42,450 nt of DNA from an uncultured Oscillatoriales cyanobacterium (GTDB lineage Bacteria; Cyanobacteriota; Cyanobacteriia; Cyanobacteriales; Microcoleaceae), in contig CAITND010000094.1 in NCBI GenBank assembly GCA_903893625.1, forward strand, positions 1 to 42,450, given 5' to 3'. The position numbers and the translations under genes were made by a program. Under the pieces are notes generated by a model. That model did not search any database. It was not told the DNA's origin and worked only from the letters and a program-made list of their open reading frames with translations. Below, one piece after another: positions 8,443-16,765 of the stretch (position 1 is the stretch's first letter; each line of letters starts with the position of its first letter).

Positions 8443-9876
8443 ATGGATTGTAATTCAAACCATAGTATCTTTTTGCGAGCGAATGGCTCCTTGGCCTGTT
8501 GGGACGATTATGGGAGTTTATTAACTCTACAACCCTTTGAAAGCGTTGTTGATTATGGGCAAGATGTTTATTTGGGGAAGACTTTTCAACAGATCAGAAA
8601 TAAACTTTCTGAAAATGAAATGCCGTTTCCTGAGTTTTGTACCCAATGTTATTGTCTCGCCAAACATCTGCAATACAACTCCTCCTTTTCGGAGAATAAA
8701 GAAATCCTTGTCTTCCAGGTCGAGCCGACCATTCGGTGTACCCTGGTATGTCCCGGTTGCATGACTCCTGGGGAACGAAAAACCCGAATATCGCCTCCCT
8801 ATGACTTGGATATTGCCGTCTTGGAAAAAATTCTGTGCGACCTACAACGCCAGCACATTCACATTCAGACGATTGATTTTCAAGGACACGGTGAACCTTT
8901 ATTGAATAAGAATCTTTGCCAAATGATTCAACTGGCTAAACAGTTGTTTCCAACGACAAGAATCACAATGTGTACTAATGCTCATGGTTTTTATCAGCCA
9001 GAATATGTGTCTTCTGGACTGGATGAGATCATCTTTGCGATCGATGGAATTGATCAGCCATCATATCTCCCTTATCGTCAGAATGGAGACTTCCAAAAAG
9101 CCTTTAAATTTATGAAAGATTTTGCGAGTGATGCTCGTCAGCAACAGAAACCGATTAAAACAATTTGGAAGTATATTTTATTTTCCCATAATGATACTCC
9201 TGAGCAATTGCGACTTGCTCAAGAATTAGCAAAAGAGGCTGGAGTAACGGATTTATTATTTATAATTACTCAATTAGGCCCGAAATCATCACGAATATTT
9301 GATGCGGAACAAATTCCAATGATTGATAATGGAGTAACTGTCTCTGTGTGGAACTATTTGGTAGATCTTCAGAGTATTCAGCAAAGCATAGATGAGGCGA
9401 GAAATTGGTGTGACAAGCAAGAATATGCAAAAGCAGAGGATTGTTTACAATACAGTGCAATGATGATACATCGCCGATTTCGTTATAATACAGAAGAGAC
9501 TCTTATTCCTGAAGCCTATCAAGAAGCTATTTATGAATTAGTTGATGTTCATGAACGCTTCAGCAAACATTGCGGGGAAAATAAAATATCAAAATTGCAT
9601 AGGGTCAATTTTCTTTTTAATCAAGCCATACGATCAAAATTACAAGCCCAAAATGCCGTGATCCAGCAGCAAGCCCAGGAGATTCAGCAACAAGCCCAGG
9701 AGATTCAACAACAAGCTCAGGAGATTCAACAGCAAGCTCAAATCATTGATAGGATAGAGAATAGCCTGTCATGGAAAATCACGACACCGATGAGAAGCAT
9801 CCGCAACCATCCTGATGTTGTTTATTGTTTAAAACATCTGCAAAAATTTATAACTGTCAAAACTGATTTAAAATAA
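8443..9876 (+). CDS. Radical SAM protein with N-terminal cysteine cluster and C-terminal coiled coil
   Basis: The 477-aa product has the radical SAM CxxxCxxC motif at Cys99, Cys103 and Cys106 (RCTLVCPGC), followed by IDFQGHGEPLLNKN, the usual GGE-like strand for SAM binding. Before this core lie further cysteines at 3, 19, 66, 69 and 71, which resemble a SPASM-type auxiliary cluster domain; that domain usually follows the core rather than precedes it. The C-terminus has four 7-residue IQQQAQE repeats (about residues 407-434), predicted coiled coil, then SLSWKITTPMRSIRNH. That ending resembles tails of cyanobacterial glycosyltransferases in polysaccharide clusters. The substrate is unknown; a glycan or peptide modification is possible. 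An AAGGA run near 8430 supports the ATG. The stop overlaps the convergent Crp gene by 20 bp. Confidence 0.8.
   Translation: MDCNSNHSIFLRANGSLACWDDYGSLLTLQPFESVVDYGQDVYLGKTFQQIRNKLSENEMPFPEFCTQCYCLAKHLQYNSSFSENKEILVFQVEPTIRCTLVCPGCMTPGERKTRISPPYDLDIAVLEKILCDLQRQHIHIQTIDFQGHGEPLLNKNLCQMIQLAKQLFPTTRITMCTNAHGFYQPEYVSSGLDEIIFAIDGIDQPSYLPYRQNGDFQKAFKFMKDFASDARQQQKPIKTIWKYILFSHNDTPEQLRLAQELAKEAGVTDLLFIITQLGPKSSRIFDAEQIPMIDNGVTVSVWNYLVDLQSIQQSIDEARNWCDKQEYAKAEDCLQYSAMMIHRRFRYNTEETLIPEAYQEAIYELVDVHERFSKHCGENKISKLHRVNFLFNQAIRSKLQAQNAVIQQQAQEIQQQAQEIQQQAQEIQQQAQIIDRIENSLSWKITTPMRSIRNHPDVVYCLKHLQKFITVKTDLK
9661..9744 (+). repeat. Four 21-bp in-frame repeats encoding IQQQAQE heptads
   Basis: Four adjacent 21-bp units start at 9661, 9682, 9703 and 9724 and differ only at synonymous or single positions; the last ends in AAATC. 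They encode consecutive heptads of a coiled coil in the radical SAM protein. The unit length of 21 bp preserves both frame and heptad register if copies are gained or lost. Confidence 0.85.
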
Positions 9877-10429
9877 TACAATGACGACCCGGACGTTGAA
9901 TTAATCCATCTTGTTCCAGCTTAATCATCATACGAGTGACACTCACTCTTGTTGTACCAATGACATCAGAAATATCAGCATGGGTCAGACGTAAATCGAT
10001 CAATAATCCTTCCGGTGTCAACCGACCAAATTTTTTCGCCAGCCATTTTAAACAATTCAATAAACGTTGTTCTGTTCGTTGGGTATGGAGAATGCTTTGC
10101 AGTTCTTCCGTTTGGCGAAGATGGATTAAAATTGCATCCGTATAATTTGACCAATCTGCTGAAGGGATGAGACTGACTTCAACGCGGGTAACAGATTCAA
10201 TTTGATATGCTTCCAGTTGGGTTAAGGGTTTACCGATAACATCGTTGTGTCCCCAATATCCTAAACTAATCAAGGTTCCATCTTCTGTCCAGGTGAGGGT
10301 GCGAACAACACCCCGTTCAATTTTCCACAAGGCATTAGACCAAAGGGGAATTTGTTCACGGGGGTTAAATGTACGGAATTTCGCAGCTAATGGAAGACTA
10401 ACAAGGGTTGGAATACTCACAGGAAGCAT
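9857..10429 (-). CDS. Crp/Fnr-family transcriptional regulator
   Basis: This 190-aa protein has a shortened cyclic-nucleotide-binding-like beta domain (about residues 20-100) and a C-terminal Crp-type winged helix. The recognition region reads LTHADISDVIGTTRVSVTRMMIKLEQDGLI (about 149-178), closely matching the HTH_crp pattern shared with NtcA-type regulators. The length is short compared with the roughly 220 aa of NtcA, and I see no clear cAMP-binding RxSE motif, so the effector is unknown. It overlaps the 3' end of the radical SAM gene by 20 bp in convergent orientation. Its target could include the divergent PadR-RND genes, which start 170 bp away. Confidence 0.85.
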   Translation of the reverse strand: MLPVSIPTLVSLPLAAKFRTFNPREQIPLWSNALWKIERGVVRTLTWTEDGTLISLGYWGHNDVIGKPLTQLEAYQIESVTRVEVSLIPSADWSNYTDAILIHLRQTEELQSILHTQRTEQRLLNCLKWLAKKFGRLTPEGLLIDLRLTHADISDVIGTTRVSVTRMMIKLEQDGLIQRPGRHCIILNQF

Positions 10430-10598
10430 GATTGAATGTTTACGCCCACTTTAAAGGTTTGAGGTTAAATTCCGTTTCAGTCTGGGTTAAACTTCTCTAA
10501 TATTGCTAGAAAAGACAACTGGAAGAAACGACAACCTTATTGACTAAAAATCAATCGAGTAAAATAAAAGTAATTTAATAAACTATCAACTTGATATA

Positions 10599-11168
10599 AT
10601 GTTAGAGTTATCTGCCCTGGGACTATTACAGCGAGAACCCTTACATGGCTACCGACTAAAACAGCGACTAGAGTTGTTTCTCAGTAGTTGTATGAGTGTG
10701 AACTATGGAGCGATTTATCCCTTACTCAAACGTTTAGAAGAACGGGGTCACATCCAAGTGTTGCTAGAAGAGTCTGGGGATGCAGGAGCTAGTCGCAGAA
10801 TTTATGCTATTACTCCTAGCGGACGCGCTCGTTGGCGGGAAAAAATGTTAGAACATCCTCAAGAAAGCTGGGTTAAAAGTCGCGCTCGATTTTTAGTCAA
10901 ATATTTCTTTTTTGCGGATTTAGAATCTTCAGAACGAGTGCAATTAATTGAAAATCGTTTAAGGGTTTGTCATCAAAGAAAAGCTTATTTAGATAGTCAA
11001 GAAATGGGAAATTTGGTGACGGACTCTTTTCAAGCTGCAACTTCGGAGCGTGCAAAAATCATGTTGAGATCAGAAATGGATTGGCTATATGAATGTTTAG
11101 AAAAAGAAAATTTGTGCGATTCCACTTCTATCCTCCGAAAGAGGTTCGGTGAGTTGAATATCTTGTAA
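10599..11168 (+). CDS. PadR-family transcriptional regulator
   Basis: The N-terminal winged helix LSALGLLQREPLHGYRLKQRLE...SVNYGAIYPLLKRLEERGHIQV...RRIYAITPSGRARW is the classic PadR domain (about residues 1-80). A C-terminal helical dimerisation region follows, giving 189 aa. PadR regulators commonly repress adjacent efflux genes and release DNA on binding a toxic ligand. Here the next genes, in the same direction, encode an RND adaptor and pump, so local control of that pump is a reasonable inference. Confidence 0.9.
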   Translation: MLELSALGLLQREPLHGYRLKQRLELFLSSCMSVNYGAIYPLLKRLEERGHIQVLLEESGDAGASRRIYAITPSGRARWREKMLEHPQESWVKSRARFLVKYFFFADLESSERVQLIENRLRVCHQRKAYLDSQEMGNLVTDSFQAATSERAKIMLRSEMDWLYECLEKENLCDSTSILRKRFGELNIL

Positions 11169-11248
11169 AGTTAGAGCAAAATTCTGAGTTGACCTCTATC
11201 TTCTTCTTATTCTGCTCCATGAAAAATAATCTCGATTTTTGCTTAAAA

Positions 11249-12844
11249 ATGTCTGATTTGCAATCCCCAAAATCTACCGTGAAAGAGCAGGATCAAGAGT
11301 GGGTTGAGCCAGAGTTTTACCCCAATAAAACCGATCTCCACCCTCAATTCTTACCCCCAAAAACCACCCTAGAACCTGCAATTTTTCAAACAGGATGGTT
11401 AAAAATGCTCCTGGTTATTTTAATAACATTAGGCATTGGTTTTTTCGGTGGACAATGGTGGCAATCTACTGCTAAGAACGGGGAAAGCCCAACAGCAGAA
11501 AGATCTGATCGACCTAAAGGAAATGCAGTTAGAATTGCTTCGGTCGAAAATTTTAATATTGAAGAAACCTCTGAATTTGTGGGAACCTTAGAGGCAAAAC
11601 AGGCGGTGGATATTAAGCCTGAAATTGAAGGTCGAATTACCCAAATTTTAGTAGAATCGGGACAAATGGTTCAAGCCGGAGATGCGATCGCACGGCTAAA
11701 AAGTGATGATGTAGTAGCGAATTTAACCCAAACTAAAGCCAATTTACTTCGATCTCAAGCCCGGTTAGCAGAATTACAAGCCGGAAGTCGCCCGGAAGAA
11801 ATTGCTCAGGGACGGGCGAAATTAGTGGAGGCTAAAGCGAAATTAGCCGATGCGGAATCGGGGAGTTTTTTAGCAGAAATTAATGAAGCCAAAGCTCAAA
11901 TTGATTCAATTCGAGCTTTGGCACAATTAGCCGAAAATCGGGTCAATCGTTTTGCAGAATTAAGCAAATCGGGGGCAATTTCTCAGGATGAATTTGATGC
12001 GTTGTTATCTCAAAAAACCAGTGCTGAAGCGAATTTAAAAGCGTCTCAACGTCGTCTGGAACAATTACAGCAAAATCGACAATCAGAAATTAATTTACGT
12101 CGGGCGGTTGTTGAACAAGAACAACAAGCTTTAAGACAATTAGAAAACGGGACTCGGATTCAAGAAATTCAACAGGCGGAAGCACAGGTTGCTGAAGCAG
12201 TGGCTCAAGTTCGCAGTATTGAAGTCGATTTGCAAGAAACTGCCGTTTTAGCACCGTTTACCGGAGTTGCAGGAAATGTGGATATTAAGGTGGGAGATTA
12301 TGTTAGTAAAGGAGATATCATCACCCGTTTAACCGCTAATGATCAGTTAGAATTAAGTTTACCGATCGCCTTAGAACGGAAGGAGGATTTAAAATTAGGA
12401 TTACCTGTGAAAATGGTTGATAATCAGGGAAAAGTATTAGCAACCGGACGCATTAGTTTTATTTCCCCCTCTGTGAATCAAGACTCTCAAACGATTTTAG
12501 CAAAAGCTAGTTTTGATAATAGTCAAGGAGTATTTAAAGATGGTCAATTTGTCCGGGCTGAAGTGGTTTGGAAACAAAAAAACAATGTTGTTGTCATTCC
12601 CATGACAGCCGTTAAATTTCAAGGCGATCAACGATTTGTATTTCTAGCCGAAGGACAGGAAAAATTAACCGCAAAACGACAACCTGTTAAATTAGGTTTA
12701 ATTCAAGGCGATCGCGCGGAAATTTTAGAAGGACTTCAACCCGGACAAAAACTAATTGTTTCCGGTACACAAAAATTATCCGATGGCGCGACTATTAATA
12801 TTTTACCTCCCAATTCTGATAACAATTCCACAGGTCAACATTAA
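11249..12844 (+). CDS. RND efflux system periplasmic adaptor (HlyD/AcrA family)
   Basis: This membrane fusion protein links an inner-membrane RND pump to an outer-membrane channel. After a roughly 55-residue cytoplasmic N-terminus comes one membrane anchor (GWLKMLLVILITLGIGFFGG). The lipoyl half-motif VDIKPEIEGRITQILVESGQMVQAGDAIARL, a long alpha-helical hairpin rich in A, E and Q, the second lipoyl half (VLAPFTGVAGNVDIKVGDYV) and a beta-barrel region follow. The start is uncertain: TTG 11189, ATG 11219 or ATG 11249, none with a clear ribosome-binding site; the shortest is listed. The RND pump follows 49 bp downstream. Confidence 0.9.
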   Translation: MSDLQSPKSTVKEQDQEWVEPEFYPNKTDLHPQFLPPKTTLEPAIFQTGWLKMLLVILITLGIGFFGGQWWQSTAKNGESPTAERSDRPKGNAVRIASVENFNIEETSEFVGTLEAKQAVDIKPEIEGRITQILVESGQMVQAGDAIARLKSDDVVANLTQTKANLLRSQARLAELQAGSRPEEIAQGRAKLVEAKAKLADAESGSFLAEINEAKAQIDSIRALAQLAENRVNRFAELSKSGAISQDEFDALLSQKTSAEANLKASQRRLEQLQQNRQSEINLRRAVVEQEQQALRQLENGTRIQEIQQAEAQVAEAVAQVRSIEVDLQETAVLAPFTGVAGNVDIKVGDYVSKGDIITRLTANDQLELSLPIALERKEDLKLGLPVKMVDNQGKVLATGRISFISPSVNQDSQTILAKASFDNSQGVFKDGQFVRAEVVWKQKNNVVVIPMTAVKFQGDQRFVFLAEGQEKLTAKRQPVKLGLIQGDRAEILEGLQPGQKLIVSGTQKLSDGATINILPPNSDNNSTGQH

Positions 12845-12852
12845 AGAGTAGT

Positions 12853-12887
12853 GATAACTGATAACTGATAACTGATAACTGATAACT
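12853..12887 (+). repeat. Short tandem heptamer repeat (GATAACT) x5
   Basis: Five exact copies of the 7-mer GATAACT plus a partial GAT fill most of the 49-bp gap between the adaptor stop and the pump start. Cyanobacteria are known for such short tandemly repeated heptamers. The array occupies the place of the ribosome-binding site of the pump gene, and no Shine-Dalgarno run is visible there. Confidence 0.9.
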
Positions 12888-12893
12888 GATTTT

Positions 12894-15800
12894 ATGTTTA
12901 CTAATTTTTTTATTAAAAGACCTGTTTTTGCGTCGGTTTGTTCATTGCTGATTATTATTTTAGGAATAGTGGGTTATACTCGCCTTCCCGTACAGGAATA
13001 TCCTAAAATTGATCCGCCGATTGTTACTGTAAGCACCAGTTATCCAGGGGCGAGTCCGCAGGTTGTGGAAACTGAAGTTACGGAAATTTTAGAAGCACAA
13101 ATTAACGGTATTGCTGGAATTAAAACATTAACTTCTAGTAGTCGGGAGGGAAGTAGTTCTATTTCGGTACAATTTGAATTAAATCGAGATTTAGAAGTCG
13201 CCGCCCAAGAAGTTAGAAGTCGGGTAGCCAGAGGAGCAGGAAAATTACCCGATGATGTTGATGTTCCAGTGGTAGAAAAGCGATCGGGAGATGATGAACG
13301 GATTTTATGGATCGCCTTTTTTGGTAAAACTTTATCTCCTTTAGAGTTAAGTAATTACGCAGATCTTTATATTAAAAATGCTTTAGAAACTGTTGATGGG
13401 GTGAATAGTGTTTCTATCTCAGGAGAACGTCGTTATGCGATGCGATTATGGTTAGATCCCGTAAAAATGGCAGCCCGTCAAATTACCGCTTTAGATGTTG
13501 AACAAGCCTTAAGAAGACAAAATGTTGAAATTCCTAGTGGCAGAATTGAAGGAAAAGAAACAGAATATCCCGTGAGAACCTTGGGGAAACTGGAAACTCC
13601 CCAAGATTATGAAGACTTAATTATTAAGCGAAATGATAATAGCTCACAAATTAAAATTAGAGATATAGGACGGGCAGAAATTGGGGCAAAAGATGATCGG
13701 GTAATTGCTCGTTTTAATGGAACTCCTGCTGTGGGATTAGGGATTAGTAAACTTTCCGATGCGAATTTAATTGAAGTGGCGCATGGGATTAAAGCCAAAT
13801 TAGCGGAACTCAAAAAAAGTTTTCCTGAAGGAGTCAGCTATGAAATTGCTGTGGATTATTCCGAATTTGTAGAACTGGCGATTGAAGAAGTTTGGGTTAG
13901 TTTGCTAATTTCAATTGGATTAGTGGTTTTAATTATCTTTTTATTCCTGCGAAATTGGAGAGCTACCTTAATTCCTGCGGTTACGATTCCTATTTCTTTA
14001 ATTGGGGCATTTAGTGTGATGTTTTTTATGGGATTTTCCATTAATACCTTAACACTATTTGCCTTAACGTTAGCAACAGGTTTAGTCGTAGATGATACGA
14101 TTGTAGTCTTAGAAAATATCATCCGTTATATGGAAGAAAAACGGCTAGATGCGTTTCCAGCGACTTATGCCGCCGTTGGAGAGGTTGTTTTTGCCGTAAT
14201 AGCAACAACGGTTGTTCTAGTTGCGGTATTTGTTCCCGTTGCCTTTGCAGGAGGAACCAGTGGACGATTATTTAATGAATTTGCTTTAACTTTAGCCGCT
14301 TCTGTGGTGTTTTCAAGTATCGTTTCCTTAACCTTAGCACCTCCGATGTCGGCGCGATTATTACGTCAAGAAACTCGCCCCAAGGGATTGATGAAACTGT
14401 TCTCTTTACCCCTGGATTTATTTGAGTGGTTTTTGAATCAAATCATTGCTATTTATTCTTGGACATTGCGAATCATGATGGTAATTAAACCCATAATAAT
14501 TTTAGGATTTATTGCCTTTTTAGGGTTAACAGTTTGGTTATTCTTGCAATTACCCCAAGGGTTTTTACCCACAGAAGATCGAGGTCGAATTTTTGCTCCG
14601 ATTACGGCTCCAGAAGGCGTGAGTTTAAACTATACAAATCGTGTGGTTCAACAGGTTGAAAAAGTTTTAAGTCAAGTGCCGGAAGTTGATAGTTATTTTG
14701 CTATTGCAGGTTCGAGTCGAGGAGGATCTCAAGCGAATACAGGATTCTCTTTTGCCCGTTTAAAACCTTGGTCTGAACGCACAAAACCAGAACAATCTCA
14801 ACAATCTCTTGTTAAGCAATTATTGGGTAAATTTTCAACAATTACCGATGCTTTAGTTTTCCCCACAAATCCAGGGGGATTACCTGGAGGCGGTCAAGGT
14901 CAACCGATACAATTTGTTTTACAAGGCAATGATTTAGAACAACTCGCACAAGTCTCTCAAGACTTTGTAATTCGCGCTAGAGATTTACCTGAATTGGTCA
15001 ATATTGATACTAATTTAAAGCTGAATAAACCCGAATTAACGATTACTGTAGATCGTTCCCAAGCGGGAAATTTAGGAGTTTCTGTACAGGATATTGCTCG
15101 AACCTTACAAATCTTAGTCGGAGGACAGGAAATCACAAATTTTAATCAGGGAAATCAACGTTATGAAGTTGTGGTTCGAGCCGAGGAAAAGTATAGAGCA
15201 AATCCAGAAGATTTAAAGGAATTATATGTGCGTTCCCAACAGGGAGAAATGATTGCTTTAAGTAATTTAGTCACCCTTTCAACGGCAACAACACCGCCCC
15301 AAATTAACCACTTTAATCGCTTTCGGTCTGCGACTTTAGAAGGCAGTCCAGCATCGGGCGTGAGTTTAGGAGCAGCGTTAAAGGCGTTAGAAAATTTAGC
15401 GAAAGAAATTTTACCTCCTGAAATGCAAACGGCTTACTCTGGAGAATCTTTAGAATTTAAAGAAGCGGGTCAAGCGACTAATTTTATTTTTGCTCTAGCT
15501 TTAATCTTTATTTTCCTTACCTTAGCCGCCCAATTTGAAAGTTATATTGATCCAATTATTATTTTATTAGCAGTTCCTTTGTCGTTATTAGGGGCATTTG
15601 GGGCGTTATGGATCGCACAACTCGACTTAAATGCCTATAGTCGGATTGGGTTAATTATGTTGATTGGATTAGCCGCTAAAAACTCAATTTTAATTGTAGA
15701 ATTTGCCAACCAATTGCGAGAAAAGGGGTTATCGATTCAACAAGCGGCTTTAGAAGCCTGTCGATTACGATTTCGACCGATTATGATGACGGCTTTATCG

Positions 15801-16142
15801 ACCATTTTAGGGGTTCTACCTTTGGCTTTTGCCACAGGAGCCGGGGCGGGGAGTCGAGTGGCGATTGGAATGGCTGTGATGGGGGGAATGATTGTCTCGA
15901 CGTTCCTGAGTTTATATATTATTCCGGTCTTTTATGTGATTGCCACAAGCCTACAATCCCGTTTGATGGGGCATGATTCTCAACCCAAAGATTTAGAAAA
16001 TGTCGCACTGAATACAGACAGGGAAGCTGATTCTAAGGGAAATGGTAGTAGCAATGGAAAGGAGACGGTTCAGTCTGTTACCTATCCTGGGGATCACTCA
16101 ACAAAATCTTCACAAATTTCTGATCAAACACGGAATTTATAA
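12894..16142 (+). CDS. RND efflux pump, HAE1/AcrB family
   Basis: The 1082-aa protein is a proton-driven drug exporter of the AcrB type, forming a trimer in the plasma membrane. It starts MFTNFFIKRPVFASVCSLLIIILGIVG, the usual TM1. It carries the two large periplasmic loops and the TM4 segment LATGLVVDDTIVVLENI with the paired aspartates of proton translocation. The second half repeats the fold (FIFLTLAAQFESYIDPIIILLAVPLSL; RFRPIMMTALSTILGVLPLA). The last 60 residues are polar and poorly conserved. It forms an operon with PadR and the adaptor; no TolC-like channel gene is adjacent. Confidence 0.95.
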   Translation: MFTNFFIKRPVFASVCSLLIIILGIVGYTRLPVQEYPKIDPPIVTVSTSYPGASPQVVETEVTEILEAQINGIAGIKTLTSSSREGSSSISVQFELNRDLEVAAQEVRSRVARGAGKLPDDVDVPVVEKRSGDDERILWIAFFGKTLSPLELSNYADLYIKNALETVDGVNSVSISGERRYAMRLWLDPVKMAARQITALDVEQALRRQNVEIPSGRIEGKETEYPVRTLGKLETPQDYEDLIIKRNDNSSQIKIRDIGRAEIGAKDDRVIARFNGTPAVGLGISKLSDANLIEVAHGIKAKLAELKKSFPEGVSYEIAVDYSEFVELAIEEVWVSLLISIGLVVLIIFLFLRNWRATLIPAVTIPISLIGAFSVMFFMGFSINTLTLFALTLATGLVVDDTIVVLENIIRYMEEKRLDAFPATYAAVGEVVFAVIATTVVLVAVFVPVAFAGGTSGRLFNEFALTLAASVVFSSIVSLTLAPPMSARLLRQETRPKGLMKLFSLPLDLFEWFLNQIIAIYSWTLRIMMVIKPIIILGFIAFLGLTVWLFLQLPQGFLPTEDRGRIFAPITAPEGVSLNYTNRVVQQVEKVLSQVPEVDSYFAIAGSSRGGSQANTGFSFARLKPWSERTKPEQSQQSLVKQLLGKFSTITDALVFPTNPGGLPGGGQGQPIQFVLQGNDLEQLAQVSQDFVIRARDLPELVNIDTNLKLNKPELTITVDRSQAGNLGVSVQDIARTLQILVGGQEITNFNQGNQRYEVVVRAEEKYRANPEDLKELYVRSQQGEMIALSNLVTLSTATTPPQINHFNRFRSATLEGSPASGVSLGAALKALENLAKEILPPEMQTAYSGESLEFKEAGQATNFIFALALIFIFLTLAAQFESYIDPIIILLAVPLSLLGAFGALWIAQLDLNAYSRIGLIMLIGLAAKNSILIVEFANQLREKGLSIQQAALEACRLRFRPIMMTALSTILGVLPLAFATGAGAGSRVAIGMAVMGGMIVSTFLSLYIIPVFYVIATSLQSRLMGHDSQPKDLENVALNTDREADSKGNGSSNGKETVQSVTYPGDHSTKSSQISDQTRNL

Positions 16143-16446
16143 AGGATTGTGTTGATGATTCTAACAACTTTTCCCTTGTTGCAACGGGGTTAATAAGTGT
16201 ATAATATAGTTAACATAACTTAATTCAAAAATTGTTAAGTTATGATGATTTGATAACATCACAAGATTAACCATTTTCATCAGGGTTGCACAGAAGCATC
16301 AGGACAAGTCTATCCAACGTTAGTCAAGATAGATCACGTTCCCGGTTTTTAACCCGGTCTGTGATTCCTCCCCTGTCCCTCACCCTTAACTGAAAAGTTG
16401 AGAAATTTCAAAACAGTCCTTTAAAACCCAACTTTAATAAAAGATC
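16143..16446. promoter_or_regulatory. Gene-free region with a 10-bp inverted repeat
   Basis: CATAACTTAA (16214-16223) and TTAAGTTATG (16235-16244) are perfect inverted copies with an 11-base spacer. A TATAAT hexamer lies just upstream at 16200-16205, preceded by TTGCAA at 16179-16184 (15-bp spacing, slightly short). Together they could be a promoter with an operator for the DUF1830 gene, or a terminator-like stem after the pump. No ORF or tRNA is seen in the rest. Confidence 0.4.
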
Positions 16447-16707
16447 ATGCAAACAGTACACTTGCCTGTAGAGTCGATTAAAACTGAAATTTTATGCAGT
16501 TATAAAAACCCCACTAAACAACTGCAAATTCTGCGGATGGAAACTACAGTTCGAGGTTATTTTGAACGGGTTGTTTTTCCGGGAGAATATTGCTTATTTG
16601 TTGGAGAATCTAATATAGATTTGGAGGTTTATTCGAGTGGAGATCCGACCCGAATTGAACTCGAAAAAATCCCCTGTAATTCCTTAAAAGTTGAAGAAAC
16701 TGAATAA
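16447..16707 (+). CDS. DUF1830 family protein
   Basis: This 86-aa protein matches the cyanobacterial DUF1830 pattern: ILCSYKNPTKQLQILR near the start, then YFERVVFPGEYCLFVGE and an LEVYSS strand, ending with the IPC motif. Function is unknown. The protein is soluble, with no signal peptide. It is convergent with the ABC transporter genes and separated from them by a strong hairpin. Confidence 0.8.
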   Translation: MQTVHLPVESIKTEILCSYKNPTKQLQILRMETTVRGYFERVVFPGEYCLFVGESNIDLEVYSSGDPTRIELEKIPCNSLKVEETE

Positions 16708-16716
16708 TTTTCTAAC

Positions 16717-16748
16717 TTCGGAGTGAGGCGTTCACGCCTCACTCCGAG
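16717..16748. terminator. Bidirectional terminator-like hairpin
   Basis: CGGAGTGAGGCG (16719-16730) and CGCCTCACTCCG (16735-16746) pair perfectly around a TTCA loop, and the stem extends one or two pairs further out. It lies between the convergent DUF1830 and permease genes, fitting a shared transcription stop, although the T tract is weak. Confidence 0.75.
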
Positions 16749-16765
16749 GGAAAAGGGGTTAATGA

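Noticed and set aside
9661-9744. Possible CRISPR-like array
   Set aside because: The 21-bp units are contiguous without spacers and in frame inside a gene; no cas genes are present in the window.
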